Below, in pieces: positions 12,333 to 23,100 of a stretch of DNA of 64,000 nucleotides (position 1 is its first letter; each line of letters begins with the position of its first letter). The stretch is from Phlebotomus papatasi (taxonomy: Eukaryota; Arthropoda; Insecta; Diptera; Psychodidae): NCBI RefSeq assembly GCF_024763615.1, contig NC_077222.1, positions 39,742,001 to 39,806,000 of the forward strand, read 5' to 3'. Made by a program: the position numbers and the translations under genes. The notes beneath the pieces were generated by a model, which worked only from the letters and a program-made list of their open reading frames with translations, made no database searches and had not been told where the DNA came from.

Positions 12333-13443
12333 GGGGAAGGTTTTGAAGGTTCGTACTAAAAAAGGAGTTCAAGATTTAATATTTTTTACTGAATGCCACA
12401 CACACCGAATCAATTATATCACTATATGAAAAAAAATCTCTTACTTATTGGGTTTATAATTCTGCCTCACAAAATTCCTGGAAGTCCTTGGATTTTCCTC
12501 TACAGGAAAATGAAAATGTAGCGGCATTTTTTACGAAGGTGTCCTAGTTAACTCAGCTTCGTACCATTTTTTCCCACCTCTGTAGGCCTCATTTTCCCCG
12601 AAAACATTACACCGGACACAAAAATTTGGGCAGCACTACTCAGATGGAAGTTTCATCTACTTTTTTTCACCATTTGTAGGAGGTATCACGCATTAAAAAA
12701 CAATTTTAAGCTATTTTTCTAACACATGTTTTTTGAGCAAATTGGATGAAAAATTCTCAAAACGCACCGCATGGGTTATGAAAGAATCACACCTACCATA
12801 AGCAGATTCAGGCTTAATGTTTGATTTGACAGAAGTATAATAAAAAAATCTGATGAAGTCTCATTTTGATCGGGGAAGTGCGTGTTTTCCTTCTAGATTT
12901 TAGTGAAAATTGTTTAATATCCCAATTTTCTTGTGAATTTATTCAGTGAAATCTCTGATGAGTCAAATATCCCGAGCGGCGTGCACAGTGTGACCCAAAA
13001 CAGTGAGGAATTCTTAAATTCGGTGGTCAATAATTTTGACAGATGTTTTTACGAAGCTGCAAAATTCAATTTTCCTGAGCTGCATGGGTGGTTTTTTTTT
13101 ATGAATTTTTCTCCACCGACAAAAACGACCCCCTTCAAGCAGAAGATTTTCACGGTAAATATTAACCCTCTATAACTTGGAATAGTTGCTTTTTCGAAAA
13201 GACACTTGTAGTGTGCAAAAATGAATAAAATATTACACATCAGAATTACGATTTTAGGCTCATTTTGTATTTTTACCTTTTTGGACCCAGAAAAAAAGGC
13301 CTAGGCTTCCAAGTTTGTCAGGAAATGTGAGATGTAGGACTAGCTTTTAGATTATATGTCCATGGATGAAATTCATTTAGTAACTTGGAAAAAAAATCAA
13401 CTTTTACGAAGCTGCAACATTACGAAGCTGTAAAACCTTCCCC
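12333..13443. mobile_element. TA-flanked element, copy A, with conserved open segment
   Basis: The ends GGGGAAGGTTTTGAAGGTTC and the inverse ...TAAAACCTTCCCC are flanked by TATA/TA. A 1568-bp relative lies at 44445-46007. Both carry an almost identical open stretch (here 12933 to about 13090) reading SNIPSGVHSVTQNSEEF and then NNFDRCFYEAAKFNFPEL. I do not recognise it as a transposase. The right-terminal ACGAAGCTGCAA word is repeated in tandem. Confidence 0.7.
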
Positions 13444-14191
13444 TATATTTTTTCAATCTAGAGGCCAAGTGGTAAGAAATATTAACTTCCGGTCTTTAGT
13501 GACTCCACCATAAATCTATATTATCATATAATAATATATCTATATATTGTCTAGGGAAATCTATCCTTTTTCGTCCCAGAACAATATTGTTGGTTTTTTT
13601 TTTTTTTTGAAAACGCCTCCAGCGATTTCTTTTATTTTCGGATATGTTTTGAAATGACCGAAAAGAAATCGACATCGAATTTTGGAACTGATTTTCTTAA
13701 CTTTAAAAATAAACTTTGATGGACAAAAAAACCATGTGAAAAGATAATTCACGTAATTCGCAGAGTGCTCTATCGCGTAAGTTCAAGCATTCCGCAAAGT
13801 TGGTACACTTTGCTATCTCTTGGTCTCGCTATGAAATTTATCGAGCAAGTCTTTTTTAGATTATCATAAGTATTTGTTAACCGTTTTCTTGAGGAACAAA
13901 AGAATAAAAAAAAAGCTCCGACATGATCTAAAATTAGTAGACTTTTTTAGAAAAAAAAAAAAACAATTTAAAAAAGGTCAAGCAATAAATAAAATAAATC
14001 TCAAAGCAAAGGAGTCACAAATTTAATGAAAATTAGCATGAAATAATAATAATAATAACACTCAAAAATCGGATTAATTAAAACATTATCATGAAGATCC
14101 TTGTAATCAGCACAAATTTAATTTCTTTTTAACATCATCTGCATTTTCCGTCATAAAACCAATTTATTAACTCTCTAAATCTCTTTTAACT
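13444..14191. other. Gene-free DNA downstream of the CCDC102 homologue
   Basis: AT-rich. Contains an ATT/AAT microsatellite near 14047 and, on the minus strand, an AATAAA at about 14167-14162, only 25 nt past the CCDC102 stop. That supports a transcript end here. Confidence 0.4.
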
Positions 14192-17100
14192 CTACAAATC
14201 TCCTTTACTTACTTCATCGTCAGATATTTTTAATCCATCAAGATTGAGACTTGTTTTCATGTAGCCATCCTTCTTGCGCATATTTTCGTCAAAAAATTGA
14301 ACAGTTTCATTGAAATTCTGCTTTGATATGCCCAACTCCATGTTATACGACTCTGTTAGCTTTTTCCCACTTAATGATGAACTCCTACTTCCACCCGAAC
14401 TCCCACCTTTTCCACCCGTTACCTTTCCATTTTTATCAAATTTCTGCTTTGCCCGTTCAAAATCAAATTTTTGCCGTCCCTCAGTCATCCCTTCGCATTC
14501 CCCCAAACTCCCCTTGACATCATAGCACAAGGATTGCGGTGTCAATTGACCTTTGGCCTCCATCAATTGACTCTTACTCGGAAATATCCCTCTATCATTC
14601 ATTCGCTTTGTATCATCAAAAAGTTGTCTCAAATCATTTATGTTTGGTTTATATGACGAATTGTAATATGCCTGATGCTTAGGGCTAGAGGAATTTCTTG
14701 CATTCACACATTGCATTTTTTGTCAGTTTTCATTTTTTTTTGCAAATGTGTTAAGATAATTTATTATTATGATTTTTTTTTGGTTATTAGTGAGCAGCGT
14801 CCGTAGTAAAGAGCAAAAAATTAAAGTTGCAAACTTTTGCACAAGACTAGATAAGGGTGATAGGAAAAAATAAATCATGCAACTGTACCTGCTTGTAAGA
14901 TGAAAACCTTCACCACCGCCAGCTTCCTCCTTAGTTCGCTGAAGTCTCTTGACATGATTGCATGCAGCATCCAGTTCATCCTCGACTCGAACTAACTCCC
15001 TCTTCAGCTCTTCAACTCGTGCTCGTAGGCGTTTAACTTCATTCTCATACTGCTCTGCACGTCGAACTGCATGACCAAGCTCCGTGTTAGATTCCGCTAG
15101 GAGTTTCTTCAATTTTCCATGAGAATGCTTGAAGTCAAATATTTCCTGAAAAAACACGAAAAAGAAAAACAACTTTCCTTTTGATTGAGATCCTTAATAA
15201 TCCAAAGAAATTGTTGTAAAATAAAGCGGTGGCAAAGCGTCTCAGACTTTGCGAAATGCTCGAACTCGTGACTTAGATGCTACACCTCAAAAGTACTTTC
15301 GCATCATTTATCATTCACCGGTTCTCAACCGATTTGAACCGACTCATAAATCATTCAAAAGATCCTTCAAAATTGTTTTAAAAATAAATGCAATTGATTC
15401 TCGGATAAAAATTAGTTACCGGCTATGAACCGGTTAATTACCGGTTCAGAACCGATTGGAACCGGTTCAGTTTTATAGGAGATTCCAAGACCTTTCCAAC
15501 GAGCCCAAAATGACCCCATTCGCTTGATAAATGGGCTCTCTAGTGTCTTTTTAACCTTTGACCTTGAATTTGTGAATTTGTATTTTGTGAAGCCATTCCT
15601 TTCCACCCATAAACCATTCGAGCAATGCACTAGAAATAATTGATAGAATATTGCGGTCCCGGTGAAATTCCAAATGGGTCAAAATCCCGAAAAGTCAACA
15701 TTCAGAAAGCCAAAAATCTAAAAAGCCAAAACCTTAAAAGAGACAAAATCCCGAATTCTTAAAAGTGTCATAAGTCCTCCCACGATTGTAGCCGCGCTTG
15801 CTAAATGCAAAGGAAAATTTTCTGTGTTTCGGGATTTTAGCGTACGGGATTTTGGCGCTCGTGATTTTGGCTTTTCGTAACCTTGTATTTCGGGATTTTA
15901 GCTTTCAGGATGTTGGCGTTCGGGATTGTGGCGGTCCGGATTTTGGCTTTTAGGATTTTAACTTTTGGAATTTTGCCTTTCGCAAGTTTGCCGTTGGAGA
16001 TTTTGGAGTTCGGGATTTTGGCATACGGGACTTTGGCACTCGTGATTTTGGCTTTCGTGACGTTGGATTTCGGGAGTTTGGTTTTCGAAATTTTGGCTTT
16101 CGTGATTTTGGCTTTCGTGATTTTGGTTTCCGGGATTTTAGCTTTCAGGACTTTGGCGTTCAGGATATTGGTTTTCAGGATTTTGATTTTCAAGACTTTG
16201 GCTATCAAGATCTAAGCTTTCAGGATTTTGGCTTTCGGGATTTTAACTTTCGAAATATTGGGTTTCGGGATTGTGGCTTTCGTAATTTTGGCTTTCGTGA
16301 TTTTTCCTTTCAGGATTCTGGCTTTTGTGATTTTGGTTTCCGGGATATGGGCTTTCGGGATTTTGGAGTTCGGGATTTTGGCGCACGGGACTTTGGCACT
16401 CGTGATTTTGGCTTTCATGACGTTGGATTTCAGGAGTTTTGCTTTCGGAATTTTGGCTTTCGTGATTTTGGCTGTCGTGATTTTGGTTTCCGGGATTTTA
16501 GCTTTCGTAATTTTGGTTTTCGTGATTTTTCCTTTTGGGATTCTGGCTTTTGTGATTTTGGTTTCCGGGATTTTGGCTTTCAGGATTTTGGTGTTCGGGA
16601 TTTTGACTTCGCAATTTTGCTTTCGGGATTTTTGCTTTAGTTTTGGGATCTTAGCTTTCGCGATTTTGGCTATCGTGATTTTGGTATTCATGATTTTGGC
16701 TTTGAAGATTTTGGCTTAGGGTAAAGTGATATAATTTGGAATTAGTGTTACAAGTTGGACAATTCGCCGGTACAAGTTGGACATGGCTTTTTTCTTGATA
16801 AATACAGTACAAAATTTGTTTTTAAGCACAAGGTACCAAATTATAAAACTAAAGCATTAAAAATATACAAATAAAAATTAAGTACTAAATTTATCAAGAC
16901 AAAAAGCCCTGTCCAAATTGTACCATTGTCCAACTTGTACCACTGTCCAACTTGTACCACTTCACCCTATATGATGATTTTGGCTTTCGTGATTTTGGTT
17001 TCCGGAATTTTGGCTTTCAGGATTTTGGCGTTCGGGATATTGGCATTCAGGATTTTGATTTTCAAGATTATGGCTTTCAAGATCTAAGCTTTCAGAATTT

Positions 17101-20100
17101 TGCATTTCGGGATTTTAACTTTCAAGATTTTGGGGCTCGGGATTTAGGCTTTCGAGATTTTAGCTTACGGGATTTTGGCTTTCGTAATTTTGGTTATCGT
17201 AATTTTTGATTTCAGGATTTTGGCTTTCGTGATTTTAGATTTCAGGATTTTGGTTTTCGTAAGTTTTGCTTTCGGGATTTTAGCTTGCGGGATTTTGGCT
17301 TTAGTGATTTTGGTTTTCAAGATTTGGCGCTCGTGATTTTGGCTTTCGCGATTTTGGTTTCCGGGATTTTAGCTTTGAGGATTTTGGCGTTCGGGATATT
17401 GGCATTCAGGATTTTGATTTTCAAGATTATGACTTTCAAGATCTAAGCTTTCAGAATTTTGCCTTTCGGGATTTTAACTTTCGGATTATTGGCTTTCGGG
17501 GTTTTGGCTTTCAAGATTTTGGCGTTCGGGATTTAGGCTTTCGAGATTTTAGCTTACGGGATTTTGGCTTTCGTGATTTTGGTTATCGTAATTTTTGATT
17601 TCAGGATTTTGGCTTTCGTGATTTTAGATTTCAGGATTTTGTCTTCGGAATTTTGGCTTTTCTTCTGGGAATTTGGCTTTCGTGATTTTAGGTTTTGTGA
17701 TTCTGTCTTTCAGGATTTTGGTGTTCGGGATATTGGATTTCAGGATTTTGGCTTTGAAGATTTTGGTTTTCGGGTTTTTGGATTTCATAATTTTGGTGTT
17801 GGTGGCCGGTACCGAGAATATTCATATTTTAAAATTAGCTCCTTAGAAATAGTAAATGATTATCGTAAAGAGAAAAGAAATGTATTAAACCCCTGTCAAA
17901 TACGCATCTTAACACTTACACATCTTTTGGGACTATGGCTACCCAAAGGAAAAAATAGAAACCTTGATAAAAAAAAAACAGAAAAAAAATTATTTTTTGG
18001 ATCATTAAGGATCAAGAATAATTCGGTTCCTCTGGATGGTTACAAACTACAAGGATGTTCGAATCTAGGATATTTTTTCCCGGAGTTTCATTAATTCCTC
18101 AGCTAATGGCCTCTATATATTGGAAGCAATTTTCATCAAAAATTGCTTTTTCGACGAAAATTACTCCCAATGTGTAGAAAGAAGCTTTAAGATATTTTTG
18201 ATCAAAAAGTCATAAAATTGACTCGTTGGTCATGTCACGGTCCGGGCCAAAAAGAGGTAACGATCACTGAATTTAAATTCTTTGTATTAATTCATTATAA
18301 TATTTTATATTATAATATATATTCAATATATAGTGCATCTGCGTAAGAAAAGGATTCGTCACTCAGAATTCGAATTAGGAAAGAGAATGAAGGAAAATAT
18401 TATCAAAATCGACGCGATGTCAAATTTTTCGTGCGTAACTTCACTGAGCAAAAAAGAGGGTGCGATTAACTTTTTTTCCTCATAACTTTAACACTTTTTA
18501 GGTGTAAAAATATATCAACATTTTTTAATGTTAATTTTACACTTTTTAAGGGTAAAATTAACATGAAAAGGGTAACTTTAAATCCTAATACACCTAAAGA
18601 GCATAATATTTACACCGATTTCGGATCAATAATGCAGGGTAAAATTAACATTTCCGGAATGTTATTTTAACTTTTTCGGATTTCTCTCAGTGTTCGAGCA
18701 TTTTGCATGACGGTCCACAAAGCGAGAAAAGTACAACAAAATGTATTCTTGCCTCTTTCTGTGAAGCTATTTCAGAAGTGATATGGATATCAATTGCGCA
18801 GAACTTGATTTTGTCACTATCCTTACCTTATTTCGTTCTGCTAACTCCTGCTGCAAATTTCTAATTTCAATATCTGATGATACAAGAGGTCGACCCCGTC
18901 GATCTGCAAGTTCCTGAAAATCTCTCAATTCGCACCGAAGTTTCTTATTATCCCTCTCAAGGATCAATTTTTCCGTCTCGAGACGTTCCCTTCTTCCCCA
19001 TTCAGCCGCATTCTCTGCCTGCATCCGTTCCAATTCACCACGAAGTTCACAAAGGCGCCTTTCGAGTGACTCCCTGGCATTGACTTCGTCCTGGAGAGCA
19101 TTGTTGGATATCCTGACTTCGGCTCGGTGTTGTTCCTGAAGTGTGAGCAATTCTCGAACGGCATCTTGCTTAGAAAGTCGAAGTTCTTCGCATTGAGCTT
19201 GTACTTCTTGCATTTCCATCGTCAGCCTCTCGATGTTCTTCATATAGTTATGTTTCTCTCTGAAAGTTTATTGGAAAATTATTGTCCTGCACTGAGAAAA
19301 AAAAAGTGTGCGATTAACTTTTTTTCCTCATAAATTTCACAATTTTTTAGGTGTAAAAATATATCAACATTTTTTAATGTTAATTTTACACCTTTTTAAG
19401 GGTAAAATTAACATGAAAAGAGTAACTTTAACCCCTAATACACCTGAAAAGCATAATATTTACACCGATTTCGGATCAATACTGCAGGGTAAAATCAACA
19501 TTTCCGGAATGTTATTTTAACTTTTTCGGATTTCTCTCAGTGTGGAATAAGAAGAAAAAAAAATACTACTCACTCTCTTTCCTTTTCGAGAGTTTTATGA
19601 GCATCATCGAGGCGTAATCTGAGCGTGGAGATTTTTTGCTGTAAATACTCATCCTCGTCGTTGTCATCTTTGGATAGTTGCTGAATCAGTCGACGTTCCT
19701 CTGCACTGGCATCATCTACAAGAAGGAAACTAGGTATGAAGGATATTTCGGGAATTACTGTAAGGAAAATCGAATATTAACCATTTTGCTCACACTCCAA
19801 AATCTTCGAAATAGGTTCCTGCAACATACATCCCTCAATATCTGAGTCTCTACTTTGACTACGATCAGTTTTGTTTACCAGACCATCCTCGCTATTGACA
19901 TTCTTGAGACCATCAGAAGAAACATCAGGACTATCGTTGTCCCGGCCACAGCGTTCAGGTTCGTCAATGCCCTCAAGTCCACTCTTTTCGAATTGTCCTG
20001 CATGTTTCATGAGAAGTGAATGAATCTTCTCCATTTCCTTCTTCAACTGACTTATTTGCAATTCAAGCTCCGATTTTTCCTTCTTGTAAATATTGGACTC

Positions 20101-23100
20101 CTTGATGGCAGCCTCGAGGCTCGATCGAAGCTGTTTTGCCTCATCCCGTGCTTTATTGCGTTCCGTACGAACCTGTGGATAGGAAATAGCCCAAAATTTT
20201 AACCAGTGAAAAACAACTCTTGCAACGGGTGACTCTGATTCAACTGCTAATCCCGAATCTGGTGTAACATCCTGAGTATCAGGAATGATGGAAAGGGATT
20301 CAAGAATTGTCCCCAAAGTCTCATATATTGCCTCCAAATTTGACTTCATTCCCTTTTCTTTCTCTTTTTCTTTCTTTCTTTCTGGACTTCCAAAGACTTA
20401 GACAAAGCACTGAATACTGAACAATACTACAGAAATTACCAATCGCTATTACCTCCTTTCCAAATACAAAAAAAAAAAAAAAAAACATTGCTCATAATTT
20501 GAATATCGATACAACTTTTCGAATTTTGTAGCGTGATGCAAAATCACTGTCGTTTACATCAAAAATTTTATGTATATGTACTTCAAAAAGGTTGACTCTT
20601 ATGATTATGCCTTGTTATTTACTTTTCACAATACATTTCACTGACCCCTCCAGAAAGAAAATAAACACGCTATTTTATTATAGAATAAACTGTTGCTTCT
20701 GTATTTACCTGACTGTATTTCTCTCTCCAAGTTTTTGAACACGAACTCCACCTGAAAACAAATAATGTCACCCTTTATTTAACTATTCCCGGTAATTAAT
20801 TATGTATTAAAAAAAAGCCCCTTACCATTGCACTGTCTTCTCAATTTGGCTTACACGAGCTTGCGCTTGTTCCAGCTCTCTCTGCCTCTGCAACTTAAAA
20901 AGAAAACGGACTTTTAAAAAAAAAATTGATTTTATCTCAAAGTTCGGAAGAGAAGCTATATACATTAAACCCTACACCAAGATATCCGAAAGAACTTATT
21001 CATTCTAGGGGAGACTGGGGCAAAAAGTCACAAAACGGATATTTTATTTCTTTTACAAAAAATTTCTAATAAGCGCAATTTTATAATAAATTTACCGCTC
21101 TACAACTCTGTGAAAATCATTTTCCTCTATTTTGTAAGGAAATACGTTTATCGAGCCGTTTTCTAAAAGGCAATTTTGTGACCATTCTAAAAAATACTGG
21201 GGCAAATAGTACCAAGCATGGGTATTATCACATTTAGATTCTCTTCATTACGGGTTTCCATAAATTTGAAAAAAATACCTAGAGGACATCATTTTCATAG
21301 AAAATTTATTCATCTACATCAAAGGTGTGCAAGAACCGTTGAAACCGAATAAACGTCAAAATAGGATAGAGTAAGTACTTTTCGCCACCTTAAGGTTTGG
21401 CACCTTTGCAGTTCTTACAATTTTTGTACAAATTAATTGACATTTTGTGTGGAGATGCTTTGATGCATTGTCTCTCTATTGAACTAGGAGATTTCCCGAG
21501 ATTTTTTGGGTATCTAGCTGAAAAAATACATTTTGTTACTTTTTACCCCAAGTGGTCATTTTTAATGAAAGGGTTTCTGGCGAAAATAGCCTTTGTAAAA
21601 TTCTAAAATAAATAGCAGATAACACTTCAGTGGAGCCCCAATTGAAACAGGTGGAGAAGTTCAAGTAGCTCGGGGGCTCGGGGTGTCATTAATGAGGGAT
21701 GGTAGAATGGACATCAAATTATCGTCGCAAATCGGTCAAGTTACTGCAGTTATGAGGGAGCTTGGCGAAAGCGTGGTGATGAAGGCCGAGCTTAGTCGTT
21801 CAGCTAAATTATCGGTTTTCAAAGCTGTGTTTATTCCTAATCTCACCTATATTCATGAGATTTTGATAATGACCGAAAGTAGAAAACGCGAGAGCAAGCT
21901 TCTGAGATGAGGTAACTCCGGGCGGTTGAGGGAATCACTCGCTGAGATCGAGTGAAGAACGTAGCCGTTCGTGAGGACCTATTCCCCGGCGAAGTGTTTT
22001 TCTTTTATATGGAGCTGTTTGAAACCAACTCAGAAATTGATCAAAAAATAAGCTTACACTTCTCAGAACAAGACCGCATTTAGACAGATAATATAGTACT
22101 CCCTCCGTCCCAAAAAAAGTCGTACGTTTGAGAAAAATTCTTGTCCCAAAAATAGTCGTACGTTTGGAAGAAAATCGCTAGGAAGAGACGGCGTAAAGTA
22201 GAAATGCTGTGTATTGGAAATATATTATGTACTGTACATACTATCCTCCATCTTCAATAGATAATATGGAGGTCCACCTACGATTGTAAGATAAGAAAAC
22301 CATGTCTTAAAAACATCTTTCTTTTGAATATTTTTAGTAAGATTTAAGTACCAAAAGGTTGAAGATAGAAGCTTGGCACCTTCGGCGGCGCCCCCCGATG
22401 ACCTTGGGATCATTACCCTACCCCTCATTTACCCCCCCCCCCCCCTCCCTATCCGTCCAAAAACCATATTGTTTTTCGGGATTGCTCAAAAACACATAGT
22501 GCGATTTTGTTTCTGAGGAAGAGGACGGGCAGGGGAAACGAACATATTGAAAATCCAAAAAATGACCTACGGGGGGTGGGGGTCGTCCAAAGACATCAAA
22601 TCTTTATCTCCAACCATTCAGCACCCATATCACAGAACGTAGAAAAAAAGAGCAAGATTGCTTTTATTGCCCTTTTTGTGAATTTAGCTCCATTGTTATG
22701 GCATAACGAAAAGAACTATAAATCCCTTCTTTGGTACACTAAATTTTTAAATAAAATTCTAGTTAAGAACGTTAATTGCAGTAGAATTTTCAAAAGTTAC
22801 ATATCGACCGGAGCTCTTCGAAAAAAAGTGAAAAAATAAATCTTTAAGACACCAGTTCCTTATCTTACCGTGGTAGGTGGACCTCAATATTACTACTGAA
22901 GATGGAGAATAGTTCATACGTAAGATATTTACTATTAACAAAAACATTCCGTAAAACAATTCCTTAATCCCTAATTTTTCCCCAAACGTACAACTTTTTT
23001 TGGGACGGAGAGAGTATATTTTATCCCTCTTTACAAGGACCAGAGTCTTGTACACAAGGCACACCTCAATTTTGACATACAGTGGTAGAAAAAATAATAG

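Noticed and set aside
16212..16719. Long open frames on both strands rich in KAKIP/KAKIT or FRDFG repeats
   Set aside because: They are translations of a 15-bp tandem repeat, open in several frames at once, inside an intron. They lack any splice or start context.
15680..17800. CRISPR array
   Set aside because: The repeats are contiguous 15-bp units without unique spacers, in a eukaryotic intron.
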